A stretch of 64,000 bases of DNA, taken from assembly GCA_964593585.1 (NCBI GenBank), contig CAZQIZ010000006.1, positions 1-64,000 of the forward strand, written 5' to 3'. This document shows, in pieces, positions 1-9,700 of this stretch (positions are counted from its first letter, which is position 1; every line of letters begins with the position of its first letter). Position numbers and translations under genes: made by a program. The notes beneath the pieces are model-generated. The model was not told where the DNA came from and made no database searches. It saw nothing but the letters and a program-made list of their open reading frames with translations. The stretch comes from JACQFV01 sp964593585. GTDB taxonomy: Bacteria; Zixibacteria; MSB-5A5; WJJR01.

Positions 1-355
1 GGTGCGTGATTATGAACAGAAATGACCGACACACAAAATTCCTGACAGGCCCCACGACCTTTGTGAGTGTCTCGACATCGAACAGCGTCAGCAAGTCGAC
101 AATGTCAAGTACAGCCAGATACTTGCCATCTTTGGACACAGAGAGCACGTTGGATCCCGCCGATCCCACGTCGGGAATACGAGTTACGAGCGTATCGGCG
201 TCGCAGTCAAAGACATCGATCGCGATTGTTCGTGGGACGGAAACGGCCACGAAGATAAGCTGAGGCCCCGGGATCACTGATACTCCCCGCTCAGAGGAGC
301 AGCTCACCAAGAGCGTAATCAGGAAGACCGCCACAGGCGACATGGCGTTGTTCAT
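1..355 (-). CDS. Partial lipoprotein, possible beta-propeller (3' end off window)
   Basis: Reading the minus strand from an ATG at 355-353 gives an open frame of about 118 codons that leaves the window without a stop. The N-terminus has a hydrophobic segment ending in a lipobox (LLVSC, Cys about residue 19), so the product is probably a lipoprotein. After it come short beta-rich stretches such as SVSKDGKYLAVLD and LLTLFDVETL, which resemble one blade of a WD40/YVTN-type propeller. Too little is visible to name a family. An internal ATG at 343-341 could also be the start. Codon use looks less GC-rich than in the genes from 0.9 kb onward. A gene running off the edge is easy to overlook here because short shadow frames lie on the other strand. 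Confidence 0.6.
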   Translation of the reverse strand, partial: MNNAMSPVAVFLITLLVSCSSERGVSVIPGPQLIFVAVSVPRTIAIDVFDCDADTLVTRIPDVGSAGSNVLSVSKDGKYLAVLDIVDLLTLFDVETLTKVVGPVRNFVCRSFLFIITH

Positions 356-525
356 CCGATGAGTTAGTATCAATGACCTGTGAGCGGGCACTACCCACCT
401 CTGCAACCGTACTACTCTTAACTGGCAATTTTATTTCAGAGATTCAGCCCCGCAAGTCCCGAATGGCATTTTCCCCTCGATACCGCATCGAAATGCCGCA
501 TACCCGTAATCGCACGAAAGACGCA

Positions 526-560
526 AGAGTAGGCTCGCCGGGAGGCTCGCCCTCCACAAG
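526..560 (+). repeat. REP-like repeat copy 1
   Basis: AGAGTAGGCTCGCC followed by GGAGGCTCGCCCTCC. The two blocks match those of the copies near 584, 703 and 25980. The right part is partly self-complementary (GGAGG/CCTCC). The copy is imperfect and identified by eye only. Confidence 0.45.
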
Positions 561-583
561 TGCGTAATTCAAGCTCAAACTGC

Positions 584-623
584 CTTTGGGAAGGGCGAAG
601 CTTCTGCTGAGCCTGCTCTTTTT
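584..623 (-). repeat. REP-like repeat copy 2, inverted
   Basis: On the minus strand this reads AAAAAGAGCAGGCTC, then AGCTTCGCCCTTCCCAAAG. It has the same block order as the other copies but opposite orientation to the copies on either side. Alternating orientation is the usual layout of REP/BIME elements. Confidence 0.45.
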
Positions 624-702
624 GACCCGTTGGGTGGGCTCCGCACGCCGTCTTTTTCAAGGTGGTCTCGAGATGCGTATGACCAAACATGCGATACGAC
701 CC

Positions 703-742
703 AAGAGCAGGCTCTCCGCCTCGGCGGATCGCCCTCCCCCCA
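703..742 (+). repeat. REP-like repeat copy 3
   Basis: AAGAGCAGGCTCTCC, an internal CCGCCTCGGCGG palindrome, then ATCGCCCTCCCCCCAG. It shares both end blocks with the copy at 25980. The middle differs between copies, as expected for decayed elements. Confidence 0.45.
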
Positions 743-926
743 GAGAGCTATTCGTCGTGCCTTCTGAAGCTGACCGTAGTTCGGTGGCATACCCGCCCTG
801 CCTGAAATGCCCACGCCTCCCGCCTGTCACAATCCCCCAACGCCCATCATTCTGACACTCCCGGCGACGGGAGGCGCGTAATTGTTGAGCCGGGTTGCCG
901 TGGCGGTTCGGCGGGGATTGTCGCGC

Positions 927-3611
927 ATGAGCGTCCGAAATCTCGACTGCCTGTTTCGCCCCAAGCGCATCGCGCTGTTTGGGGTGACAATCAATCCCAA
1001 TTCGGTGGGCGGGCGGGTGCTGGCCAACCTGGTCACCGGCGGGTTCGGCGGCGTGGTCTATCCGATCAACGCCGATAGCGAAGCGGTGATGGGGATTCCC
1101 TGCTACCCGAACCTTGCCGCCGTCCCCAAGACCCCCGATCTGGCGGTGATCTGCACCGCCGCCGCCAAAGTCCCCGGCGTGGTGCGCGAATGCGGGGAGG
1201 CGGGCATCAAGGCGATTATCATCATGACCGCCGGGTTCCGTGAGACCGGCCCCGAAGGACGCCATCTCGAGGAGCAAATCCGCGCCGAGCAGTCGCGTTT
1301 CGACGGCCTGCGCATTTTGGGCCCCAACTGCCTCGGCATCATCGTGCCGGGCCTCAATCTCAACGCCAGCTTCGCCCTGGGCAATCCCAAGCCGGGGCAT
1401 GTCGCCTTCCTGTCGCAGTCCGGGGCGCTCTGCACCGCCATTCTCGACTGGGCGATCATGGGGAAGGTCGGGTTTTCGTACTTCGTGTCGGTCGGCAACG
1501 GGCTCGATGTCGATTTCGGTGACCTGATCGACTACTTCGGCGAAGACGACAACACCCGCGCGATCATCAGCTACATCGAATCGGTGGAGGATCCGCGCTC
1601 GTTTATGACCGCGGCGCGGGCCTTTGCCCACACCAAGCCGATCATCGTCTACAAGGCGGGACGCTTCGCCGAATCGGCGGCGGTGGCCAGTTCGCACACC
1701 GGCGCGATGGCCTCCTCCGATGCGGTCTATGAGGCCGCCTTCCGCCGGGTGGGGATGGCGCGGGTCTTCGACATCGGCGAGATCTTCGACTGCGCCGAAT
1801 TGATCGGCCGCAACAAGATCCCGACCGGCTCACGCCTGGCGATTGTCACCAACGCCGGCGGACCGGGGGTGATGGCCACCGATGCCCTCATCGCCGAAGG
1901 TGGATCGCTGGCTCCGCTTTCGCCCGACACGCTGGCCCGTCTCAACGAGGTTCTGCCGCCCTCCTGGTCGCACGGCAACCCCATCGATGTCCTTGGCGAT
2001 GCCACTCCCAAACGCATCGAAAAGGCGATGCAGATTGTCCTGGCCGACCCACAGGTCGATGCGCTACTGGTCATTGTCACCCCGCAGGCGATGACCAACC
2101 CCACCGGCATGGCCAAGACCGTGGGCACGTTGGCGGCCTCCACTACCAAGCCGATCCTCGCCGCCTGGCTGGGGGGGCAGTCGATGCGCGAGGGACGGCA
2201 GCTTTTGATCGACGCCGGCGTCTCCGCCTACCGCACCCCCGAGCAGGCGATCCGTGCCTTCATGACCCTGGTCGCCTACGCGCGCAACCTCGAAACGCTG
2301 TACGAGACCCCGAAGGACATCCCGGTCGAGTTCGCCTGGGACCGTGGACAGATCCGCGCCGATTTGATGGCGCAGATCGGCGAGAGCGTCATCCTGCCCG
2401 AGCACATTTCCAAGTCGCTGGTTGCCGCCTATGGCATCCCGACCACCCGCACGCTGGTCGCTGTGAATGCCGAGGCCGCCTGCGCCGCCGCGGACCAATT
2501 GGGCTACCCCGTCGTGCTGAAAATCCTCTCGCCCGACATCACGCACAAATCGGATGTCGGCGGGGTGGCCCTCAGTTTGCCCGATGCGGCGGCGGTGCGT
2601 CAGGCGTTCGCAACGATCACCGCCCGCGCGCGGGAGAAGATGCCGCGGGCGCGCCTGGACGGGGTGACCGTGCAGCCGATGGCGACAGTCCGCGACACGG
2701 TCGAACTGATTGCCGGCATCCGCAAGGACCCGGCTTTCGGCACCGTCATCCTGGTCGGCATGGGCGGGGTCACCGCCGAACTCTTCGGCGATCGCGCCAT
2801 CGGTTTCCCGCCGCTCAATGAACGGCTGGCGCGTTGGATGCTCGAATCGCTGAAGATCTGGCCGCTGCTGAACGGCTATCGTGGCCATCCGGCGGTCGAT
2901 GTCGCCCGTCTGGTCGAGGCGCTCATCCGTTTGTCCTACCTGGCGGCCGATTACCCCGAAATCGCCGAACTGGACATCAATCCGCTCCTGGCCGGTCCGC
3001 AGGGGGTGGTCGCGCTGGATGCCCGCATCATCCTCGATCGCGAGGCGATCGGACGCGACGTGGAGCCGTATTCGCACCTGGCGCTGCGTCCCTATCCGGA
3101 GATGTATGTCAAGACGGTCACCCTGCGCGACGGCACCGAGGTCCTCCTGCGGCCGATCAAGCCCGAGGACGAGCCGCTCTGGATGGCGATGCTGGAGTCC
3201 TGCTCGAAGGAGACGATCTATTCGCGCTTTCGCTACTTTTTCCACTGGGCCTCGCACGCGGTTGCAGTGCGTTACTGCTACATCGACTACGACCGCGAAA
3301 TCGCCATCGTCGCCGAGCTGAGCACCGGCGGCAAACGGCAGTTGCTCGGTGTTGGGCGGTTGATTGCCGATCCCGATCGCGAGACGGTCGAGTATGCGGT
3401 GCTGATTATCGATGCCTGGCAGAAGAAGGAGCTGGGCAGCATTCTCACCGACCACTGCCTCGAAGTTGCCCAGCGCTGGAAGATGAAGCGGGTGGTGGCC
3501 CAGACCACCACCGACAACCGCCCGATGATCGCGGTCTTCGAGAAGCGCGGCTTTGCCGTCACCTACGCCGACGACGACACCACGGTCGACGTCGAGCGCC
3601 ATCTTGCCTGA
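927..3611 (+). CDS. NDP-forming acyl-CoA synthetase fused to GNAT acetyltransferase
   Basis: 894 aa from the ATG at 927; an upstream TTG at 882 would add 15 residues that do not look conserved. Order of parts: CoA-binding Rossmann domain (about 1-140), succinyl-CoA-ligase-like domains (about 150-460), ATP-grasp domain (about 490-700) and a C-terminal GNAT domain (about 727-890, with YAVLIIDAWQKKELGSILT as its acetyl-CoA-binding region). This is the layout of Pat/PatZ lysine acetyltransferases and of ADP-forming acetyl-CoA synthetases. The SHTG motif carrying the phosphorylated histidine of active synthetases is present (about 255-258), so the synthetase half may be catalytic rather than only an acetyl-CoA sensor. 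It stands alone, with no obvious operon partner. Which activity dominates cannot be decided from sequence. Confidence 0.9.
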   Translation: MSVRNLDCLFRPKRIALFGVTINPNSVGGRVLANLVTGGFGGVVYPINADSEAVMGIPCYPNLAAVPKTPDLAVICTAAAKVPGVVRECGEAGIKAIIIMTAGFRETGPEGRHLEEQIRAEQSRFDGLRILGPNCLGIIVPGLNLNASFALGNPKPGHVAFLSQSGALCTAILDWAIMGKVGFSYFVSVGNGLDVDFGDLIDYFGEDDNTRAIISYIESVEDPRSFMTAARAFAHTKPIIVYKAGRFAESAAVASSHTGAMASSDAVYEAAFRRVGMARVFDIGEIFDCAELIGRNKIPTGSRLAIVTNAGGPGVMATDALIAEGGSLAPLSPDTLARLNEVLPPSWSHGNPIDVLGDATPKRIEKAMQIVLADPQVDALLVIVTPQAMTNPTGMAKTVGTLAASTTKPILAAWLGGQSMREGRQLLIDAGVSAYRTPEQAIRAFMTLVAYARNLETLYETPKDIPVEFAWDRGQIRADLMAQIGESVILPEHISKSLVAAYGIPTTRTLVAVNAEAACAAADQLGYPVVLKILSPDITHKSDVGGVALSLPDAAAVRQAFATITARAREKMPRARLDGVTVQPMATVRDTVELIAGIRKDPAFGTVILVGMGGVTAELFGDRAIGFPPLNERLARWMLESLKIWPLLNGYRGHPAVDVARLVEALIRLSYLAADYPEIAELDINPLLAGPQGVVALDARIILDREAIGRDVEPYSHLALRPYPEMYVKTVTLRDGTEVLLRPIKPEDEPLWMAMLESCSKETIYSRFRYFFHWASHAVAVRYCYIDYDREIAIVAELSTGGKRQLLGVGRLIADPDRETVEYAVLIIDAWQKKELGSILTDHCLEVAQRWKMKRVVAQTTTDNRPMIAVFEKRGFAVTYADDDTTVDVERHLA

Positions 3612-3699
3612 TCCGCCCCGCCGTTTTCTTTAGCCTGGGTTCAAATCGGACGGAACCTCCTTCTACCACCGCCGGTATTGTGAAGGAAGAGGAGGGTTT

Positions 3700-4389
3700 A
3701 TGCCCGTATTATCCCGCTTTGCGGCTCGCCCGTCGGTTTTGTCTCTTGCGATCCCGCTTTTTGCCGCGCTGATCGTGGGTCTTGGTTGCGGCGATGACAA
3801 GTCCGGCAACGGCGGCGCCTCCGGGCCGCGGTTCGATCCGGATGAGATCACGATCGTGGTCGGGGACACGATCCGCTTTGTCGCCACCAGCGGCGACCAC
3901 ACCGTGACCTCCGGCACCGGCGCCCAGGACCCCAACTCAGGCCGGTTGTTCAACGCCGATCTGCCGGAAGGGGATGAGTTCCGGCATGTCTTCAACACCC
4001 CGGGGACTTTCGACTACTACTGCATTCCGCATGAGGCCGACGGGATGGTCGGCACGGTGACCGTCGAGGCGGCCGAACCGAAAATCGTCGATGTCTTTGT
4101 TTCGGGTGTGACCTTCAATCCCGAAGTGGTGACCATCAATCCGGGCGATCAGGTGCGCTGGACGGTCAATGGGTCGCACACGATCACTTCCGGCACAGGC
4201 CCCACCGATCCCAACGCCGGCGACCGTTTCGATGAGACCGTCAACACCGGCAGCGTCATCACCGCCACCTTCAACGATCTGGGGAGCATCCCCTACTTCT
4301 GCCAATTGCACTTCGCCATGGGGATGACCGGCACGATCAATGTTGTGCCGCGCACGACCAAGACGGTTGAAGTCGAAGCGCTCAATTAA
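3700..4389 (+). CDS. Tandem cupredoxin (blue-copper) lipoprotein
   Basis: 229 aa. An N-terminal hydrophobic segment ends in VGLGC, a lipobox with Cys30, so the protein is probably anchored in a membrane facing the periplasm or outside. Two plastocyanin-like domains follow (about 41-122 and 127-220). Each keeps the type 1 copper ligand pattern: His67, Cys108, His111, Met116 in the first and His160, Cys201, His204, Met209 in the second. Both share an HT(V/I)TSGTG stretch, which points to internal duplication. Likely role: small electron carrier with two copper sites; the partner is unknown. A strong AGGAGGG site lies just upstream of the ATG, and a hairpin terminator follows the stop. Confidence 0.85.
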   Translation: MPVLSRFAARPSVLSLAIPLFAALIVGLGCGDDKSGNGGASGPRFDPDEITIVVGDTIRFVATSGDHTVTSGTGAQDPNSGRLFNADLPEGDEFRHVFNTPGTFDYYCIPHEADGMVGTVTVEAAEPKIVDVFVSGVTFNPEVVTINPGDQVRWTVNGSHTITSGTGPTDPNAGDRFDETVNTGSVITATFNDLGSIPYFCQLHFAMGMTGTINVVPRTTKTVEVEALN

Positions 4390-4412
4390 CGCCAAAGGAC
4401 AGCGACATTCGA

Positions 4413-4438
4413 GGGCGGCCTTCCAGGCCGCCCTTTGT
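4413..4438 (+). terminator. Intrinsic terminator after the cupredoxin gene
   Basis: GGGCGGCCT and AGGCCGCCC form a 9-bp perfect stem with a 3-base loop, followed by TTTGT. It lies between the convergent cupredoxin and LpxH-like genes. The T-rich side favours the plus strand. Confidence 0.75.
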
Positions 4439-5169
4439 CATGTCCAGCGTTCGGCGCGGAAGACGCCGTTTTCGAGGATGACGTAATCGAAGTTTTCGTA
4501 CCACTCGCCGGTGTTGATCCACCAGCCGTCGCCGATCCGCCGCACCCATCCCTGATGGACATGCCCCATGATGACGGCGTCGAAGCCGGCCTTGAGCAAG
4601 TCGGCGGCGACGCGGTCATACTCCTCCAGGAATTTCGGCGGCCGCTTGCCGGTCAGGTCACGGGACCGTCCCGAGGAATAATTGGCCAGCCGGAAGGCCC
4701 AGTCGGCGGGGATGTGGCGGTAAAGCCAGATCGAGACCGGCGACCGCAGCACCTTTTTCAGCGCCCGATACCCACGGTCGGAGGGCGCCTTGCCGTCGCC
4801 GTGGGAGATGTAGAGCCGCAGTCCCTGCCGGTTGATGGTCAGGTCGCCGCGGTGCAGTTCCGCCCCCAACTGGCGGGGAAAGTAATCCCGCGCCCAGCAG
4901 TCATGATTGCCGATCACCAGGTGAAAAGGGCATCCGGCGGCGGTCAGTTCGCGGATGGCGGCGGTCACTTCGACCGGGTGGTGGGGAATCCAGTGCTTGT
5001 ATTCAAACCAGAAATCAAAAAGATCACCGAGGAAGAAAACCTCCGCGCCGATGCTCCGCGCGTGGTGTAGAAAGCCGGTGAAGCGGCGAATCTTCTCCTG
5101 TTCCTGCGTCGGGGCGTGGGCACCGAAGTGGGCATCGGAGAAGAAGAGCACGGGGCGAAGATCGGACAT
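4438..5169 (-). CDS. lpxH: UDP-2,3-diacylglucosamine diphosphatase-like metallophosphoesterase
   Basis: 243 aa from the ATG at 5169; an ATG at 5187 would add six residues. Calcineurin-like motifs appear in order: SDAH (12-14 region), GDLFDFW, GNHD, SHGD and GHVH, which bind the two-metal centre. GDLFDFW and the overall length fit LpxH, which hydrolyses UDP-2,3-diacylglucosamine to lipid X in lipid A synthesis at the inner membrane. Other proteins of this phosphoesterase family share these motifs, so the symbol is likely but not proven. It is divergent from murA, sharing the intergenic region of about 140 bp. Confidence 0.8.
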   Translation of the reverse strand: MSDLRPVLFFSDAHFGAHAPTQEQEKIRRFTGFLHHARSIGAEVFFLGDLFDFWFEYKHWIPHHPVEVTAAIRELTAAGCPFHLVIGNHDCWARDYFPRQLGAELHRGDLTINRQGLRLYISHGDGKAPSDRGYRALKKVLRSPVSIWLYRHIPADWAFRLANYSSGRSRDLTGKRPPKFLEEYDRVAADLLKAGFDAVIMGHVHQGWVRRIGDGWWINTGEWYENFDYVILENGVFRAERWT

Positions 5170-5237
5170 TGCGGGGACATGATACATCCCGGCCGCCTGC
5201 CACCCAAGGACGGATCCACGCCGCGGCGGAGTATGGC

Positions 5238-5265
5238 TTGACAGGGGTTGACGGCGGGTGATACT
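5238..5265 (+). promoter_or_regulatory. Candidate sigma-70 promoter for murA
   Basis: A perfect -35 TTGACA at 5238-5243 and a -10 GATACT at 5260-5265 are separated by 16 bp. Expected transcription start is about 5272, upstream of the preferred TTG start codon at 5308. Confidence 0.5.
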
Positions 5266-5307
5266 TGACGGCGCCGGCGGATGGTGCCGCCGTGCAGCGA
5301 GGGGACA

Positions 5308-6573
5308 TTGGACAAATTCGTCATCAAGGGCGGACGGAAACTCTCCGGCACGGTCCGGATTGACAGTTCGAAGAACTCCACTCTGCCGATCATCTGCGCG
5401 GCCCTGCTGGCCGAGTCCGGCAAGACGGTCTTAAGCCACATTCCCGATCTGGTCGACATCCGCACCGCGATTGCCGTCTGCGAGCATGTCGGCGCGCGCT
5501 GCGCCTACGACGCCAAGGCCCAGACGCTCACGATCGACGCCTCCGGCGTGAAGGGGCACGAGGTCCCCTACGATCTCATGCGCCGCATGCGCGCCTCGTT
5601 CCTCTGCCTGGGCGCGCTTCTGGGCCGTCTCCGCGAGGCCAAGGTGTCGCTGCCGGGCGGCTGCGCTTTCGGGCCGCGTCCGGTGGACCTTCATATCAAG
5701 GGCTTCGAGGCGCTGGGTGTGAAGTTTGTCGAGGACCACGGTTACGTCCATGGTGACGGGGCGAACATGAAGGCGGCCACGTTTGTCTTCGACCGTCCCA
5801 CCCACACCGGCACCGAAAACCTGATGATCGGCGCGGCGATGCTGCCGGGGGAGACGGTGCTGGTCAATGCGGCCTGCGACCCGGAAATCGAGGATGTCGC
5901 CGATTTTCTCAACAAGATGGGTGCCCGCATCACCGGCGCCGGCACCACCACGATCCGGATCGAGGGGGTCAAATCGCTGCGTGGCTGCGAACATCGCCCG
6001 ATTCCCGACCGTCTCGAAGCCGGCACGTTCATGATGGCCGCCGGCATCACCAACGGCACTGTCGAACTCACCGACGTGACCCCGTCGCATCTGGAGGCGG
6101 TCACCGCAAAGTTGCGCGAGATGGGTTGCACGATCACCAGCGGCAGGCAGACCATGACCGTGACCGGGCCGGCCAAGCTCTGGCCAACACGCGTCATTGC
6201 CTTTCCCTATCCCGGCTTTCCCACCGACCTGCAGCCGGCAATCCTGGCGCTTTTGGCCGTGGCCGATGGCGCCTCGCTGGTCTCCGACACGGTCTTTCCC
6301 AATCGGTTTTCCCATGCCATGGAGATGACCCGGATGGGGGCGGATATTCAGATTTCCGGCGATGAGGCCCGTATTTCGGGCGTCCCGCGTCTGCACGGCG
6401 CGGCGGTGATGGCCGCAGACATCCGTGCCGGGGCGGGAGTCGTGCTGGCCGCCCTCGGCGCCGAGGGAATATCCGAGGTCCGTCGGGTGTATCACATCGA
6501 CAGAGGGTACGACCACCTCGAGGTCAAACTCGCCGGGCTGGGGGCCGACATCCAACGCACCAAAGACGAATAG
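5308..6573 (+). CDS. murA: UDP-N-acetylglucosamine 1-carboxyvinyltransferase
   Basis: 421 aa from a TTG start at 5308. It transfers enolpyruvate from PEP to UDP-GlcNAc, the first committed step of peptidoglycan synthesis in the cytosol. The N-terminus MDKFVIKGGRKLSG matches the usual MurA start, and a GAGG site lies five bases upstream, so TTG is preferred over the ATG at 5281. The active-site loop LPGGCAFGPRPVDLHI has the catalytic Cys (about residue 119), which is the fosfomycin target. The length equals that of E. coli MurA (419). The gene stands alone between lpxH and the large peptidase/barrel gene. Confidence 0.95.
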   Translation: MDKFVIKGGRKLSGTVRIDSSKNSTLPIICAALLAESGKTVLSHIPDLVDIRTAIAVCEHVGARCAYDAKAQTLTIDASGVKGHEVPYDLMRRMRASFLCLGALLGRLREAKVSLPGGCAFGPRPVDLHIKGFEALGVKFVEDHGYVHGDGANMKAATFVFDRPTHTGTENLMIGAAMLPGETVLVNAACDPEIEDVADFLNKMGARITGAGTTTIRIEGVKSLRGCEHRPIPDRLEAGTFMMAAGITNGTVELTDVTPSHLEAVTAKLREMGCTITSGRQTMTVTGPAKLWPTRVIAFPYPGFPTDLQPAILALLAVADGASLVSDTVFPNRFSHAMEMTRMGADIQISGDEARISGVPRLHGAAVMAADIRAGAGVVLAALGAEGISEVRRVYHIDRGYDHLEVKLAGLGADIQRTKDE

Positions 6574-6704
6574 CCCATGGTTTTCACTGGAACTCCCGCC
6601 CGCCCATGTAGTTTCTAAGCAGGGGGCAGGAGCGCTTCCGCCGCGCCGCCTTGGGCTAACAAGTCGCGCGGTCCCGCTGTCTGGACACAATGCCGGAGAT
6701 CAGG

Positions 6705-9700
6705 ATGACAAGAGTCTGGTACCTGTTGCTCGTGCTCTGTCTGCTTGGGCCTGCTTCCAGCGCGCAGGCGCAATGGTTCGGGCAGAACAAAGTCCAGTAC
6801 GGCGACTTCCAGTGGAACTACATCTCCTCGCAACACTTCGACGTCTACTTCTACGAGGGCGGCTATGACCTCGCGGTCTTTGCCGTCGCAGTGCTCGAAT
6901 CGGCCTATGTCGATGTTTCCGCGCAGCTGGATCACCAGCTCCGTCGTCGCGTCCCCACGATTATCTATCAGTCCCACAACGAGTTCCAGCAGACAAATGT
7001 CACGGAGGGCATTCTGCCCGAAGGGGTGGGCGGATTCACCGAGTCGTTTAAGAATCGCATGGTCATGCCCTTCACCGGCTCGTATGAGGACTTCCGGCAT
7101 GTCCTGCATCACGAGCTGACTCACGCGGTCACCTTTGACAAGATGTATGGCGAAGGGGTCGGCTCGATCATCTCCCGCCGCTCCTTCTTCGATCTGCCGC
7201 TGTGGTTCGCCGAAGGGTTCGCCGAGTACTCCTCGCGCCATGGCTGGGACACCTTCGCCGACATGGTCATCCGCGATGCCACTGTGCACGGTTACCTGAT
7301 TCCGCTGCAGTATGTGGGCGGGTATCTGGCTTACAAGCAGGGACAGTCGGCGGTGCTCTACCTGGCGGAGCGCTACGGCGAAGCGAAGATCGCCGAGTTG
7401 TTGAGCAAGGGACGCTTCGAGATGACGATGGACAATGTCCTGCGCAAATCCATCGGCATGGGGGAGCGTGAATTCAACGACGAATGGCAGAAACGGCTGC
7501 GCAAGGAATACTGGCCGGAAATCTCCCAGCGCGAAGAGCCCAAGGATTTCGCCACGCAGTTGACCGACCACGAAAAGGATGGCTCCTACTACAACGACAA
7601 GCCGGTCTTTTCACCGCGCGGCGACCGTCTGGCGCTCATCTCCGAGCGCGACGATTATACCGAAGTCAAGATCGTCTCGGCGGTCGACGGCAAGAAGCTG
7701 CAGCGGGTGCTGAAGGGCGGCTCTTCCGATCGCTTCGAGTCGCTCCACTCCTATCTCTCCGGAATGAGTTTCTCGCCGGATGGTTCCACCCTCGCCCTGA
7801 TCGCCAAATCGGGCGGCGCCGATGTGCTCTACCTGGCCAATGTTGATGGCAAGGGGGATGACCGCACGATCCGTCTGAAGGGCTTCACGTCGCTGCGCTC
7901 GCCGACCTATGCGCCCGACGGCCAATCGGTCGTGCTGGTCGCCTGCCGCCATGACGCCAACGATCTGTATCGTGTCGATTTGGCCACCGAGAAGGTGACG
8001 CAATTGACCGACGACCGTTTCGACGAGCAGGATCCCGAGTTTGCCCCCGACGGCAATCGTCTGGTTTTCGCCTGCGACCGTCCCTCGGACTCGATACGCT
8101 CCCTGCTGCTGGGCAAAACCCAGGACCCGCAGTCTTTCCGTTACGGCCGCTACAACATCTTCGAAGCCGACCTCGCCGCCGGGGTCGCGCGTCCGATCAC
8201 CAACGATGACGCCGAATCGAAGATGCCGGTGTACGCGCCGGACGGCGAGCGTATCTGCTATGTTTCCAATCTCAATGGCATCTACAACCTTTATGTGGTC
8301 GACTCGGGCGCCTCGCGCCAGTATCCGATCACCGATGCGCTCTCCGGTTGCTTTTCGCCGAGTTGGTCGCCCGACGGCCAGAACATCGCCTTCTCCGCGT
8401 TTTTCAAGGGCGGCTTCGATGTTTTCCTGATCAAGGAGATTCGTCCGCGTGGCGATTCGCTCGGCCACCTGGCGCCGACCGCGTTTGTGCGGCGGTTGGC
8501 CGGCGCCGATTCCGGGCAGTTTGTGCAACGGCGTGATATCGAATTGGAGGAGCGCGCGCCCAAGGCCATCGAGGAGGACTTGGAGTTCACCTCCTATGTC
8601 AAGCGGGCCGAAAGCCCGTTTCGCAAGCAACCGCTGCCGCCGGTCGACACCGTCGCGGCGGCCGATTCCATCGCCGCTTCGGACTCGGTCGCGCAAGCGG
8701 TAACGCCGGACACCGCGGCCGCTGTCGCGCCGGCGCCCGTGCTCTCATCCGCCGACACCGCCGCGCCGGAAGTGGCGGCTGCGCCCGACACCGGCTTTGA
8801 GGTGCACAGATACAAACTCAAGTTCTCACCCGATCTGGTGACCGGCGGGCTGGGCTACGACACCTTCTTCGGATTGCGCGGGCAGTCCTACTTCGTGATC
8901 TCCGACTACCTCGGCGATCACCAGATCTTCATCGCCTCCGACCTGATCAACACGATCGATCAGTCCAACATCCAGATCTTTTACGCCTACCGCCCCAAGC
9001 GCATCGACTGGGGATTTGGCATCTTCCATTCCAAATACTACTACCTCGATTTCGACGACCGGTTGTTCTCCGACCGCACCTATGGTTTTCAGGGGATCGC
9101 GTCGCGGCCGTTCTCGCGCTTTACCCGCGTGGAATTCGACGCGATGATGATCTTCATCGACCGCCGCTACTTCGACCCCAACCCGCAGACCGGCGACTAC
9201 GATGACCGTTCCGATCGTGTCGGGCTGGGCGCGCTGTCGCTGGTGCACGACAACGCCAACTGGGGACTGACCGGCCCGATGAGCGGCCGGCGTTACCGGC
9301 TCACGGTCGAGGCGGCCCCGGCGGGTCTCTCGGAGGGTGTGGCCTATCAGGCGTTCACCGCCGACATGCGGCAGTACCTCCGTATCGGCGGCCGTTACAG
9401 TCTCGGATTGCGCGCCGCCGGTGGCGTGTCGGGCGGCGACAACCCGAAACGCTTCTACCTCGGCGGCGTCAGCAACTGGATCGGCTCCGACATCGCGCGG
9501 TCGGATGTCTACGACGTCGATGGACTCTACTTTTCGCAGGTGATCACGCCGTTTCGCGGCTACGACTACTATGCGATTTCCGGCAACAAGTTCGCGATGG
9601 CCAATGTCGAGTTCCGTTTCCCGTTCGTCGACTATCTGGCGATGCGCTTCCCGTTGCCCCTGGTGCTCTCGCGCGTCGGGGGCGCGCTGTTTACCGACAT

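Larger units (their letters stand above)
356..926. other. Gene-free region with REP-like repeats
   Basis: About 570 bases without a convincing gene on either strand. It separates the divergent lipoprotein gene (minus) from the acyl-CoA synthetase gene (plus), so it should hold promoters for both. I see no clear -10/-35 pair. Short frames are present but lack ribosome binding sites or recognisable protein features. The stretch carries three copies of a repeat whose core is AGAGCAGGCTC followed by a CGCCCTCC-type block, in alternating orientation. Confidence 0.6.

Noticed and set aside
657..1697. Long open frame on the minus strand antisense to the acyl-CoA synthetase
   Set aside because: High-GC shadow frame; composition (Arg/His/Gly/Asp-rich) and lack of a ribosome site or known motifs argue against a gene.
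2064..3602. 512-residue minus-strand frame
   Set aside because: Antisense shadow of the same synthetase gene; no domain recognisable.
3636..3650. GGTTCAAATC, resembling a tRNA T-loop
   Set aside because: Coding sequence ends only 25 bases upstream, and no acceptor or anticodon arm can be built.
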